From JBFMCC01 sp037445635 (lineage in GTDB: Bacteria > Chloroflexota > Anaerolineae > Anaerolineales > Villigracilaceae), in assembly GCA_037445635.1 (NCBI GenBank), contig JBBIKC010000002.1, forward strand, positions 124,001 through 188,000: a stretch of 64,000 bases of DNA, in the 5' to 3' direction. Shown one piece after another: positions 30,092 to 38,852 of the stretch. The translations under genes and the position numbers were made by a program. The notes under the pieces were generated by a model. It saw nothing but the letters and a program-made list of their open reading frames with translations. It did not search any database and was not told the origin of the DNA. Positions within the stretch are counted from its first letter, which is position 1. Each line of letters starts with the position of its first letter.

Positions 30092-30679
30092 TTACGCGAT
30101 GATCTGCCCGCAATTCGGGCAGGTCTTTTCGCCGCGCAGAACGACGAAGCCGCAGTTCCTGCACGCCGTGGGCGTGACGTTTCCCAGGGGCGCGCCGCAG
30201 GCCAGGCAGGTGGCCTCGCCGACCGGGTTGGCCGCGCCGCAATAATCGCATACCATCCGCCTCATGCGTTCGGAAAGTTGTGTGGAAGCGCCTGCGGTCT
30301 GCACGGCGTGAGAGATCACCTGCCAGACGCGTTCGCTTAATTGCAGGTTTTCGATGTCCTGTGCCAGGTCGTCCAGGCGGCCGAGCAGGCTGAACGGGTT
30401 TCGCAACGCGGTCAGCGCGGTCCAGCCCAGGCTGGCGGCGGTTCCCATCCACGCCTGCTGGCCAAGTTGAACGATGACCCCGTCCGGAGCCTTCTGGATG
30501 GTGACGGTCAATGCGGTCTGCCCGCCGGACGTTGCGCCCGGATGTGTGCCAATCTGCACGGCCATATTGTCACTGCGTCCAATCACTTGAGCGTGGAGAT
30601 TGCCGCGGTTAAACTCGGCAAGCAGAGCCTGTGCAATATCGGTGGGCGTGATATTCCCGTGGAAGATTCGTCGGTCCAT
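30092..30679 (-). CDS. Double zinc-ribbon protein
   Basis: 195 residues. The C-terminal 55 residues hold two zinc ribbons, CDYCGAANPVGEATCLACG and CRNCGFVVLRGEKTCPNCG. The N-terminal 130 residues form an alpha/beta domain (DIAQALLAEFNRGNLHAQVI, LTVTIQKAPDGVIVQLGQQ) with no recognised family. No signal peptide or membrane helix is clear. It is divergent from the SH3-protein gene, whose promoter lies by its start codon. Function unknown. Confidence 0.8.
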   Translation of the reverse strand: MDRRIFHGNITPTDIAQALLAEFNRGNLHAQVIGRSDNMAVQIGTHPGATSGGQTALTVTIQKAPDGVIVQLGQQAWMGTAASLGWTALTALRNPFSLLGRLDDLAQDIENLQLSERVWQVISHAVQTAGASTQLSERMRRMVCDYCGAANPVGEATCLACGAPLGNVTPTACRNCGFVVLRGEKTCPNCGQIIA

Positions 30680-30694
30680 GTTTTCGATTATAAT
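30667..30694 (+). promoter_or_regulatory. Promoter of the SH3-protein gene
   Basis: -10 TATAAT at 30689-30694; the -35 (TTCGTC, 30667-30672, spacer 16) is weak. It lies across the start of the divergent zinc-ribbon gene. Confidence 0.5.
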
Positions 30695-30727
30695 CTTGTT
30701 CGCTTCATTCGCAGGAATCTAACGAAA

Positions 30728-31348
30728 ATGAATCGGTTTCGTTTCAAATTGCTTCTCGGACTTTTCGCGTCCATCGGCCTCGCGGGACTTGTGCTTGCCG
30801 CGCCCGCCTCGGACGTGGTCCTGGCCCAGCAGCCGACCGGCTCGGTCCCCACCGTGACCGGCACCGCGGCGGGGCCGTTCATCACGGTCAATCTGGATCA
30901 GGAGTTCGTCAATGTACGCTCCGGGCCGAGTTCCTTTTTCTATCCCAAGATCGGCATTCTGCTAAGCGGACAGTCCGCACCGGCTCTGGGACGCTCGCCG
31001 GGCGGAGACTGGATTCAGATTTATTATTTTGGCGTCCCAGGTAACGTGGGGTGGGTGTACGCGCCGAATGTATCGCTTACGTCCCAGATTTTCCTGCCCA
31101 TTGTTGAGCCTCCACCCACGCCGACTCCGCTGGCAACGCCCACCATTGACCCGACTCTGGCCGCGGCGTTTATTGCGCCGCAGACTCCGACCCGCCTGCC
31201 TACTTTTACCCCTCCCGCGCCGGTGGATCGCCCGGTCTTCGTGGATGAATCGGGGAGCGCGACCCGATTTCCCATGGGCCTGTTGATCTTCATTTTCGGG
31301 TTTATTGGTTTGTTTGGAGCCGTGATTTCCTTCCTGCGGGGAAGGTAA
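30728..31348 (+). CDS. Secreted SH3-domain protein with Thr/Pro stalk and C-terminal anchor
   Basis: 206 residues. Signal peptide (FKLLLGLFASIGLAGLVLAA), bacterial SH3 domain (about 50-120, with EFVNVRSGPSSFFYPKIG and GDWIQIYYFG), Thr/Pro stalk (PPPTPTPLATPTIDPT; TPTRLPTFTPPAP) and C-terminal membrane helix. Such SH3b domains often bind peptidoglycan. The start ATG 30728 gives the signal peptide directly; the open frame upstream is a shadow of the zinc-ribbon gene. Layout like the Ig-like protein at 1518 and the CAP-LysM protein at 47206. Confidence 0.85.
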   Translation: MNRFRFKLLLGLFASIGLAGLVLAAPASDVVLAQQPTGSVPTVTGTAAGPFITVNLDQEFVNVRSGPSSFFYPKIGILLSGQSAPALGRSPGGDWIQIYYFGVPGNVGWVYAPNVSLTSQIFLPIVEPPPTPTPLATPTIDPTLAAAFIAPQTPTRLPTFTPPAPVDRPVFVDESGSATRFPMGLLIFIFGFIGLFGAVISFLRGR

Positions 31349-31367
31349 ATAGATGCCCAAAAAAAAA

Positions 31368-31400
31368 CGACCGGTGTGCACCGGTCGGTTTTTATTTTTT
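31368..31400 (+). terminator. Terminator of the SH3-protein gene
   Basis: Stem CGACCGG / CCGGTCG (extending into GTG/CAC) with an A-run before and TTTTTATTTTTT after, so it may work in both directions. Confidence 0.9.
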
Positions 31401-31405
31401 GGGAT

Positions 31406-31560
31406 TGCTCTGTTGCAAACACCTTCGGAGTCTGTCACTGCGAGCGGAGCGCTTGCCCTGAGCCTGTCGAAGGGAAGCAGTCTCCCTGCCTGCGAGGGGA
31501 TTGCTTCGATGCCTTCGGCATCTCGCAATGACGGCAAAAACGAATGATTGCAACAAAGCA
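31406..31560. mobile_element. MITE-like element, copy B, with 9-bp target duplication
   Basis: 155 bp bounded by TTTTGGGAT at 31397-31405 and 31561-31569, a perfect 9-bp direct repeat. Terminal inverted repeats TGCTCTGTTGCAA and its near-complement TTGCAACAAAGCA. Opposite orientation to copy A (10409-10560) with roughly 85% identity by eye. It sits exactly between the SH3-gene terminator and the stop codon of the HesB gene; that stop codon begins at the last base of the duplication. Confidence 0.88.
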
Positions 31561-31568
31561 TTTTGGGA

Positions 31569-31946
31569 TCAGTTATTGCAAGCGCATGAGCCGCCGCAGG
31601 CGCATCCGCCCTCACCGTGGTCGTGGGCATGTTTGGCGCCGGGACTGTCTATGATGAACCCCGACCCTCGGTCGGGATCGTTCACGAAGTCAATGCGGGC
31701 ACCGCGCAGATAGTCCATCGAGACGTCGTCAACAACCACTTTGATGCCTTCGGTGTCGAAGGTGCGATCCACTTCACGGAAATTGTTGTCGAGAGCCATG
31801 CCGAATTGAACCCCGCAGCATCCGCCGCCGGCAACATACACGCGTAGTGCATACCCATCGAGTTTGCGTTCGGCCAGAATGTCGCGCACGGCTTGCGCGG
31901 CTGTGGGAGATACGGTCAGGGTCTGGATATCTAGTTCCTGCAACAT
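31569..31946 (-). CDS. HesB/IscA-family iron-sulfur carrier protein
   Basis: 125 residues. A-type Fe-S carrier that hands clusters to target proteins. Motifs: LRVYVAGGGCCGVQFGMALD with the first conserved Cys, and the C-terminal Cys pair; here the C terminus is extended as CACGGSCACNN after a His/Gly stretch, giving extra cysteines beyond the usual pattern. Also found: DDVSMDYLRGARIDFV, typical of the family. A MITE inserted right after its stop. No isc/suf neighbours in the window. Confidence 0.92.
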   Translation of the reverse strand: MLQELDIQTLTVSPTAAQAVRDILAERKLDGYALRVYVAGGGCCGVQFGMALDNNFREVDRTFDTEGIKVVVDDVSMDYLRGARIDFVNDPDRGSGFIIDSPGAKHAHDHGEGGCACGGSCACNN

Positions 31947-32057
31947 TGTCGCGCTCCTTGTGGAGACCTCAAAAGTTGACGTATCATATCAGAATAGAAA
32001 TCGAATGTCAACACAGAAATAATGATGGGCTGGCTGTTGAAGGAAGGACAAAAATTC

Positions 32058-32086
32058 TTGACACATCCCGTATGCACCTGTACAAT
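32058..32086 (+). promoter_or_regulatory. Promoter TTGACA-17-TACAAT of hppA
   Basis: -35 TTGACA (32058-32063), 17-base spacer, -10 TACAAT (32081-32086), near consensus. Leader of about 50 bases with GGAGG upstream of the start codon. Confidence 0.88.
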
Positions 32087-32143
32087 CGGCCTGTCAACGG
32101 GCGCCCAGCGCCTGAATTTTGTTTCCGGGAGGAAAACCCCTCG

Positions 32144-34486
32144 ATGTTTACCATGGGCTTGAGCACATTTGAGACGATTGCGATCTGGGCTGTATTTGGT
32201 GTAGCCATCCTCGGCCTGGCATACGCGGTCTTCCTGCGCTCGCAGATTCTGCGTGAGGACAAAGGCACTGCCAAGATGCAGGAAGTATGGGGCGCGATAC
32301 GCGACGGTGCGAATGCCTACCTCGGCCGGCAGTTGAAGTCCATCCTGCCGCTAATTGGCATTCTGACCTTCGCCCTGTTCTTCTCCGTTTATATCGTCCC
32401 GCCATCTCCTGAGGCGCTTGAGCGTTTCGAGGGCATGCCGATCGATCGGATACGCTTGATCATCGGTATTGCGCGCGCGGTGGCCTTCATCATGGGCGCG
32501 TCGTTTTCGCTGGCGGTCGGGCAAATCGGCATGAGAATGGCTGTGGAGGGCAATGTCCGCGTGGCGGCTGCTTCGCGCAAATCGTTCGGTGACTCGCTCC
32601 GCATCGCTTACCGCGCCGGGACGATCACCGGCATGTTAACCGACGGTCTTGGCCTGCTCGGCGGGACGGTCATCTTCATCGTCCTCGGCATCGCCGCGCC
32701 GGACGCCCTGCTTGGATTCGGTTTCGGCGGCACTCTCCTGGCCCTGTTCATGCGCGTGGGCGGCGGCATCTACACCAAAGCCGCAGATGTCGGCGCGGAC
32801 CTGGTCGGGAAAGTAGAAGCCGGCATCCCTGAGGACGATCCGAGGAATCCTGCGGTGGTGGCTGACCTGGTGGGCGATAACGTCGGCGACTGCGCCGGCA
32901 TGGCCGCGGACATCTTCGAATCCTACGAAGTGACTATCGTCTCCGGCCTGATCCTGGGCCTGGCCCTGCACGCGTTCACTGGCCGCCTCGAATGGATTAT
33001 CTTCCCGCTCATCGTGCGCGGTATTGGCGTACTTTCCTCGATTATCGGCACGTATGTGGTGCGCGGCGGACCCGGCAAGAGTGGTGATGCAATGGCGGCT
33101 ATTTTCCGAGGCTTTCTTTCGTCTGCCGCCATTTCGGCCGCGATGTTCTTTGGCGCCGGTTTCTTTTACTTGAATAACTCTGCCATGGCGGAATACGGCG
33201 GCTGGTGGCGCGTCCCGACGGCGGTTGCGGTGGGCGTCCTGCTCGCCATTTTGATAGACCGCCTTACGGAATACTTTACCGGCACGCACAATTCCCCGGT
33301 CAAAGACATCAAGAAGGCTGCCGATACCGGCCCAGCTACACTGATCTTGCAGGGCGTTTCGGTCGGCTTTGAGTCCTCGGTCTGGTCGGTGGTCGTCATT
33401 GCCCTGACAATCGTTGCCTCGATTTTCATCATGGGTACGATTCCCGGCGTGGACGGAGTCGAGCGCGTCAACTTTATCCTTTACGGCGTTGCCATGACCG
33501 GCATTGGCATGTTGACCCTGACCGGCAACAACGTGGCGATGGACTCCTTCGGTCCGATTGCCGATAACGCCAACGGCATCGGCGAGATGTCCTGGCATGG
33601 TCAGGATGACAAGGAAACCAGGGACGCCCAGCAGATTATGGCCGACCTGGACGCAGTGGGCAACACTACCAAGGCTATCACCAAGGGTGTTGCCATCGGC
33701 TCGGCGGTGATTGCGGCGGTCTCGCTGTTTGGCTCATTCCTTGTAGATGTGAGCCGCGCTCAGGAGACACTGGGCATCCCCCTGGCGGAGCAGATCAAGT
33801 CCATCGGTATCCGTGTGGATGTCCCGCAGGTCTTCGTCGGGATGCTGATCGGCGGCGCGTTGCCGTGGCTGTTCTCCTCGTTCGCAATTCAGGCCGTTTC
33901 CCGCGCCGCATCGCTGATCGTGCTGGAAGTCCGCCGCCAGTTCAAACTGGGCGTGCTCGAGGGCAAGGTCGCGCCGGACTACAAACAGGCGGTCGGAATT
34001 TCCACGACCGCGGCGCAAAAGGAACTGGTTTCGCTTGCTCTGCTCGGCATCGTGACCCCCATCGTGGTCGGTTTGATGTTGCAGGTGGAAGCCCTGGGCG
34101 GCTTTTTGGCAGGCATCATCCTCTCCGGCCAATTGCTGGCGGTCTTCCTGAACAACTCCGGCGGCGCCTGGGACAATGCCAAGAAACTCATCGAAGACGA
34201 GCCCAGGAAACCCGCCGAAAATCTCGGTAAAGGCTCCGAGCGTCACAAGGCGGGCGTAGTGGGTGACACTGTCGGCGATCCGTTCAAGGACACGGCCGGC
34301 CCCGCGCTCAACCCGATGATCAAGGTGGTGAACCTTGTATCGGTCATCATCGCCCCGATTGTGGTGCAATATGCCCGCGCACAGGGCGCGGCCCAGATTG
34401 TGATTTGGGTCGTGTCGGGAATCCTGTTGCTGGTGCTGGCCTGGGCGGTCATCCGCTCGAAGGCGCCCGCGCAGGCGATGAAGTAA
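32144..34486 (+). CDS. hppA: Membrane-bound proton-pumping pyrophosphatase
   Basis: Hydrolyses pyrophosphate and pumps protons across the membrane. 780 residues with about 15-16 helices. The PPi-binding motif GGGIYTKAADVGADLVGKVE and DNVGDCAGMAADIFESYE are present, as is a second acidic motif near the C terminus (GDTVGDPFKDTAGPALNP). At about residue 505-510 the sequence is GNTTKA, with Lys where K+-dependent enzymes have Ala, predicting a K+-independent H+ pump. ATG 32144 follows GGAGG; an in-frame ATG at 32153 is possible. Followed by a terminator, so monocistronic. Confidence 0.97.
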   Translation: MFTMGLSTFETIAIWAVFGVAILGLAYAVFLRSQILREDKGTAKMQEVWGAIRDGANAYLGRQLKSILPLIGILTFALFFSVYIVPPSPEALERFEGMPIDRIRLIIGIARAVAFIMGASFSLAVGQIGMRMAVEGNVRVAAASRKSFGDSLRIAYRAGTITGMLTDGLGLLGGTVIFIVLGIAAPDALLGFGFGGTLLALFMRVGGGIYTKAADVGADLVGKVEAGIPEDDPRNPAVVADLVGDNVGDCAGMAADIFESYEVTIVSGLILGLALHAFTGRLEWIIFPLIVRGIGVLSSIIGTYVVRGGPGKSGDAMAAIFRGFLSSAAISAAMFFGAGFFYLNNSAMAEYGGWWRVPTAVAVGVLLAILIDRLTEYFTGTHNSPVKDIKKAADTGPATLILQGVSVGFESSVWSVVVIALTIVASIFIMGTIPGVDGVERVNFILYGVAMTGIGMLTLTGNNVAMDSFGPIADNANGIGEMSWHGQDDKETRDAQQIMADLDAVGNTTKAITKGVAIGSAVIAAVSLFGSFLVDVSRAQETLGIPLAEQIKSIGIRVDVPQVFVGMLIGGALPWLFSSFAIQAVSRAASLIVLEVRRQFKLGVLEGKVAPDYKQAVGISTTAAQKELVSLALLGIVTPIVVGLMLQVEALGGFLAGIILSGQLLAVFLNNSGGAWDNAKKLIEDEPRKPAENLGKGSERHKAGVVGDTVGDPFKDTAGPALNPMIKVVNLVSVIIAPIVVQYARAQGAAQIVIWVVSGILLLVLAWAVIRSKAPAQAMK

Positions 34487-34497
34487 ATAGTTGTCGA

Positions 34498-34534
34498 AAC
34501 AAGGAGACTGACCACAGTCTCCTTGTTTTTTTTT
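34498..34534 (+). terminator. Terminator of hppA
   Basis: Perfect 13-bp stem AACAAGGAGACTG / CAGTCTCCTTGTT with loop ACCA and a nine-base T-run, 12 bases after the stop codon. Confidence 0.95.
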
Positions 34535-34565
34535 CAGGGCAAGGTAGGTACTGCACTGAACAGGT

Positions 34566-36149
34566 TCATGGGTTTCGTTTGAAGATGGCGACATCGTTCG
34601 CGAAATAGACCTGTTCGTATTGGGCGGGCTGTTGTGTGGCAATGGACAGGATCAGGTTGCCGCCGCGCGTGACTTCTCTGCGGGGTATGCAAAACACACG
34701 CGTGGTCGCGTTCCTCTGAATGAACACATATTGATAATCGAGATTCATTTTCTCAGCCTGTTCCTCGAGGCAGGCTGCATCCTTTTCCAGACATCGCTGA
34801 AGGACGATTAAATCCTCCCTGTATTCCTCGAACGTGTCGCCCGCCAGCCATTCGCGTCCCTGCGGTGTGGTCTGACTGACGCGGTTCGAGAGTGTGGGAA
34901 ACCATTCCTGGACAGGGTCGCAGAAACTCTCCGTCTCACCGGTCAAAACGATGAAGCGGCTCTCAGGCGGCGTGTTTTGTTCGATCCACGCGAAGGCTTC
35001 CAGCGTGCTATTGCTCAAGTGATTACTGGATGCGCGCGTGGCGACGAAAGCGGCGTTCATGAAGAAAGCGAGGAGAAGAATGGTTGCCAGCACCCGCGCG
35101 CCGAGGGGGTGGACCTCCGCGGTATGTTCGCCAGACGCCTGGAAGTTGAAAGCGAGGCTGAAATACGGCGCGAGCGCCAGCGCCGCGAGCATGGCCAGGA
35201 ATATGATTGCCACGTTAGCCGCGTTACGCGGTTCGAGAACGAACGGAAAAAAGAAGGCGGCGGGCAGCAGATAATTGCGGCGTTCGAAGGCCGTGAATAT
35301 GCCGAGAAATCCCAGCACGGCAATGGGGGTGAGATATGGCTCCTCGGAGACAGCGACCAGAACGACCAGGGCGATGTCCAGCAGGTTTTGGTTCCCTGTC
35401 TGCGAGGCAGACAGGAAGGGGGACAATCCATATCGCCCCAGCATGGTAATCCACCACGGGGCGGTCAGGACAAGCACGCCCACCGCGATGATTAGCGCCT
35501 TTCTCGCTCCGTCGAGGTTGCGCGCCTCGAAGAGCCAGGCGATCAGGGCGAAGCCTATCGCGTGGAGGGTCGCCTCGGGGTGACTCAGCACGACCAGGGC
35601 GGAAAGGATAACGGCAAGTGCGAGGTCCTTCTTGTTGGATGATTTGAATGCTGAATATATATATCTGGCAGTGAGGATGAAGAATAACTCACCGAAACTG
35701 CGCGTCAGGCCGCCGCCCATCAGCATCCACGTGAGGGCGCGCGGGATGAAGGCAAAGATCAGGGTGGCCAGACCAGCCTCGAAGTCTGATTTGAGAAGCG
35801 TCCGCGCCAGGTCGAAGAACGCGATGACGGTCAGCGCGGTGACGATGGCGGGTATCCAGCGCAGGAGGTCCAGCAGGGAAACGTCGAATGTGTGTGCGAT
35901 CCAGCCGCCGACGTAAAAAGTCAGGGGCGGGTATGCAAAAGGGATCGCCAGTCCGTTATAGTCCACGGTTTGCGGCAGGCGGAAGCCGTTTTCGATCAAG
36001 TCTTTCAACATCGCATAGAACAGGCCGCCGTCGTTGAGGGGAAGAGGGCTGAGGGAGGCGGGCAGGAGGCGCAGCCAGAATCCGAAAATTACTCCCGCGC
36101 CTGCGAACAGCATCCCGGTATCTTTTTTGGATAGCGGCTTCTTCGGCAT
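34566..36149 (-). CDS. GT-C-like multi-pass membrane protein (glycosyltransferase 39-like)
   Basis: 527 residues with about 10 membrane helices and a soluble C-terminal part (about 390-527). Near the N terminus is NDGGLFYAMLKDL with an acidic residue in the first outer loop, followed by IPFAYPPLTFYVGGW, as in GT-C glycosyltransferases of the PMT/ArnT type that use lipid-linked sugars. The donor and acceptor are unknown. It could be a mannosyl- or arabinosyl-transfer protein of the cell envelope. It lies 48 bases downstream of mutS on the same strand. Confidence 0.75.
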   Translation of the reverse strand: MPKKPLSKKDTGMLFAGAGVIFGFWLRLLPASLSPLPLNDGGLFYAMLKDLIENGFRLPQTVDYNGLAIPFAYPPLTFYVGGWIAHTFDVSLLDLLRWIPAIVTALTVIAFFDLARTLLKSDFEAGLATLIFAFIPRALTWMLMGGGLTRSFGELFFILTARYIYSAFKSSNKKDLALAVILSALVVLSHPEATLHAIGFALIAWLFEARNLDGARKALIIAVGVLVLTAPWWITMLGRYGLSPFLSASQTGNQNLLDIALVVLVAVSEEPYLTPIAVLGFLGIFTAFERRNYLLPAAFFFPFVLEPRNAANVAIIFLAMLAALALAPYFSLAFNFQASGEHTAEVHPLGARVLATILLLAFFMNAAFVATRASSNHLSNSTLEAFAWIEQNTPPESRFIVLTGETESFCDPVQEWFPTLSNRVSQTTPQGREWLAGDTFEEYREDLIVLQRCLEKDAACLEEQAEKMNLDYQYVFIQRNATTRVFCIPRREVTRGGNLILSIATQQPAQYEQVYFANDVAIFKRNP

Positions 36150-36197
36150 TTCGATTCCTCTTGTATCTGCCTGCTTTCCTGCGTTTTCGGCGACCTT

Positions 36198-38786
36198 TTA
36201 TTTCAGGAATTTTTTCTGCCACTCGAATAATTTGTTCAACGCTTCGATGGGCGAGAGCGAGTTCACATCCACCCCTTTCAACTCGTCCAGCAATGGACTT
36301 GTTTCTGGAAACAATGCGGCTTGCTGTGCGGCGTGCGGATTGATTCTGACTGCCTGCCCGGACGTCTTTTCGAGCTCGGCCATGATCTCGTTCGCGCGTG
36401 CGACAACGGGCGAGGGCAATCCTGCCAGTTGCGCCACGTGAATGCCGTAGGACTTGTCCGCGCCGCCGGGGACGATCTTGTGCAGGAACACCACCTTTCC
36501 ATCCGCCTCGGTCACGGCCACGTTGTAGTTCCTCACGCCGGGCAGCAGGTCTGCGAGTTGCGTCAGTTCGTGATAATGCGTCGCAAACAGAGTCTTGGCC
36601 CTCAAATGCGGGTGATTGTGGATATATTCGATCATTCCCCACGCAATGGAAACGCCGTCGTACGTCGAAGTGCCGCGCCCGATCTCGTCGAGAATCAGCA
36701 GACTGCGCGAGGTGGCATGATGCAGGATGTTCGCCGCCTCGATCATCTCCACCATAAACGTGGACTGCCCCGCGTGGATTTCGTCCTGCGCGCCGATGCG
36801 GGTGAAGATGCGGTCCACGAGGCCGATCTTCGCCGATTCCGCGGGCACGAACGAACCCATCTGCGCCATCAGCACGATGAGCGCGGCCTGCCGCAGGTAC
36901 GTGGATTTGCCCGACATATTTGGCCCAGTGATGACGCGGATGATCTCGCCTTTTTCGAAGACGACATCGTTGGGTACGTAGCGCTCGCCACGCAGACTTT
37001 GTTCGACGACGGGATGCCGCCCCGCGCGGATCTCCAGCTCGCTTCCTTCACGGACCTCGGGCCGGGTGTAGCCTCCGAGGGCCGCGGCCTCGGCCAGGGC
37101 AGATAGTACGTCCAGTTCCGCCAGCGTACGGGCGGTGGACAACAATTTGTACGCCGCCTTCGACAACTCCGCGCAGGCTTCGCGGAACAGGCGCAGTTCG
37201 ATTTCCCTGATTCGCTCCTCGGCGTTCAGTACGAGCGTCTCATATTCTTTCATCTCGGGCGTGATGAAGCGCTCTGCGTTGACCAGCGTCTGTTTGCGGA
37301 TGTAGTGCGCGGGTGCCTTGTCTGCCGCGCCGCGCGAGATCTCGATATAGTAGCCGAATACCTTGTTGTAGCCTACCTTCAGCGACTTGATTCCTGTCTT
37401 TTCGCGCTCGACCGATTCGAGATTGGCGATCCAATCCCGCGCGTGTTTGGATGCTTCAATCACCGAATCCAGTTCCTGTGAATAGCCTGGGCGAATAACG
37501 CCGGTGTTTTGTAACGTCGCAGGCGGGTCGTCGTCAATTGCGCTTTGAAGAAGGGTCAGTTCCTCGCTGTGCAATTCGGGAAGCGTTAATTTCGTCCCCT
37601 CTATCCTCTCTCTTTGCCCGCCAATCGCCTCGACTACATTCGGCAACCGTCCCAGCGTACTGCGAACAGCCGCCAGATCGCGCGGCTGGGCGTGGCCGGC
37701 GAGGACGCGGTTGACAAGCCGTTCGAGATCGGCCAGCGGTTTGAGCGCGGCGCGCAGTTCGGCGCGGATCATTCCATTTTGTACGAAATACTCCACGCCG
37801 TCCTGCCTTTGCCTGATCTTTTCCACGCTCAACAACGGCTGGCTGACCCACTGATGAATCAGTCGTTTGCCCATGGGCGTGACCGTGTAATCGAGCGTGC
37901 CGAGCAGCGATCCTTTTCTCTCGCCGCGCAGGGCTTGCCCTGCGCTTTGTCGAAGGGTCTCGGTCAGTTCGAGGTTTCGGCGCGTGGACGCGTCGAGGGT
38001 CATGAACTCGCCCAGGCTGTAGAACCGCAGGCCCGTGAGCAGGGCGAGCGAATCGGGCTGCGTGTCTCTCAAGTATTGCAGGATGGCGCCCGCGGCGCGG
38101 ACGGCGAGCGGATGTCCCTTCAGGCCAAACCCGTCCAGCGCGGCGGCGTTGAAATGCGCCAGCAGGGTCTCTTCGCATTTGCCCGGCTCGAATCTCCATG
38201 CAGGGTATTTTGTGACATGCCCCAGTCCGTTTCCGTCCGGCGCGGCGAAGGGCTGGTTATCGGGATGCAGAATTTCAGCGGGATGCAGGCGCGTCAGTTC
38301 GGCGCGCAGGGATTCGGCAGGCAGTTCGGTGACGGCAAACTCCCCGGTGGTGATGTCGGCAAATGAAACGGAAGCGGCTTTCTCGTCGAGAATGACCGAG
38401 GCGAGGTAGTTGTTCGAGTCGCCGGGCAGGAGGCCCGGCTCGGTGATTGTTCCCGGCGTCACCACGCGCACCACTTTGCGCGGGAAGATCCCCTTCGTGG
38501 GCTGATCCCCCACTTGTTCACAGATGGCGACGTGATAGCCTTTTTCGATAAGGCGCGCCAGATAATTTTCGACCGCATGATAGGGGATGCCCGCCAGCGG
38601 GGCGCGCACGCCTTTTCCGACCGGGCGCGAGGTCAGGACGATATCCAGTTCGCGCGCCGTGATCTCGGCGTCCTCGTCAAAGGTCTCGTAGAAGTCGCCG
38701 AGGCGGAAGAAGAGGATTGCGTTCGGATAATCCTTTTTGATGTCGAGATACTGCTGGCGGATGGGGGTGACATCGTCGCTGGGCAT
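36198..38786 (-). CDS. mutS: DNA mismatch repair protein MutS
   Basis: 862 residues, normal size. N-terminal mismatch-binding domain with FFRLGDFYETF (Phe-x-Glu motif), connector, lever domains, and C-terminal ATPase with Walker A ITGPNMSGKSTYLRQ, LLILDEIGRGTSTYDG and FATHYHELTQL. It recognises mismatches and recruits MutL, which is not in the window. Odd: a 24-base repeat-derived insertion at 37925-37948 adds eight residues (RQSAGQAL-type) between TETLR and GERKGSLLGTL, where the family normally has none. The frame is kept. Confidence 0.97.
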   Translation of the reverse strand: MPSDDVTPIRQQYLDIKKDYPNAILFFRLGDFYETFDEDAEITARELDIVLTSRPVGKGVRAPLAGIPYHAVENYLARLIEKGYHVAICEQVGDQPTKGIFPRKVVRVVTPGTITEPGLLPGDSNNYLASVILDEKAASVSFADITTGEFAVTELPAESLRAELTRLHPAEILHPDNQPFAAPDGNGLGHVTKYPAWRFEPGKCEETLLAHFNAAALDGFGLKGHPLAVRAAGAILQYLRDTQPDSLALLTGLRFYSLGEFMTLDASTRRNLELTETLRQSAGQALRGERKGSLLGTLDYTVTPMGKRLIHQWVSQPLLSVEKIRQRQDGVEYFVQNGMIRAELRAALKPLADLERLVNRVLAGHAQPRDLAAVRSTLGRLPNVVEAIGGQRERIEGTKLTLPELHSEELTLLQSAIDDDPPATLQNTGVIRPGYSQELDSVIEASKHARDWIANLESVEREKTGIKSLKVGYNKVFGYYIEISRGAADKAPAHYIRKQTLVNAERFITPEMKEYETLVLNAEERIREIELRLFREACAELSKAAYKLLSTARTLAELDVLSALAEAAALGGYTRPEVREGSELEIRAGRHPVVEQSLRGERYVPNDVVFEKGEIIRVITGPNMSGKSTYLRQAALIVLMAQMGSFVPAESAKIGLVDRIFTRIGAQDEIHAGQSTFMVEMIEAANILHHATSRSLLILDEIGRGTSTYDGVSIAWGMIEYIHNHPHLRAKTLFATHYHELTQLADLLPGVRNYNVAVTEADGKVVFLHKIVPGGADKSYGIHVAQLAGLPSPVVARANEIMAELEKTSGQAVRINPHAAQQAALFPETSPLLDELKGVDVNSLSPIEALNKLFEWQKKFLK
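37925..37948. repeat. MITE fragment inserted in frame in mutS
   Basis: The 25-base stretch GCTTGCCCTGCGCTTTGTCG plus AAGGG aligns with GCTTGCCCTGAGCCTGTCGA plus AGGG inside MITE copy B (31451-31474). It adds eight codons between two segments that are contiguous in other MutS proteins. Exact borders are uncertain by a few bases because both sides share GCG/CTG. Confidence 0.7.
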
Positions 38787-38852
38787 GGCATGATTTTACT
38801 ATGAGCAGGTGAGTTGGGCTATAATTCATCCAACTTACTTTGGAGAAACAGA

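Noticed and set aside
31847..32143. Extension of hppA upstream
   Set aside because: It crosses the HesB gene and the hppA promoter; ribosome binding site and family start are at 32144.
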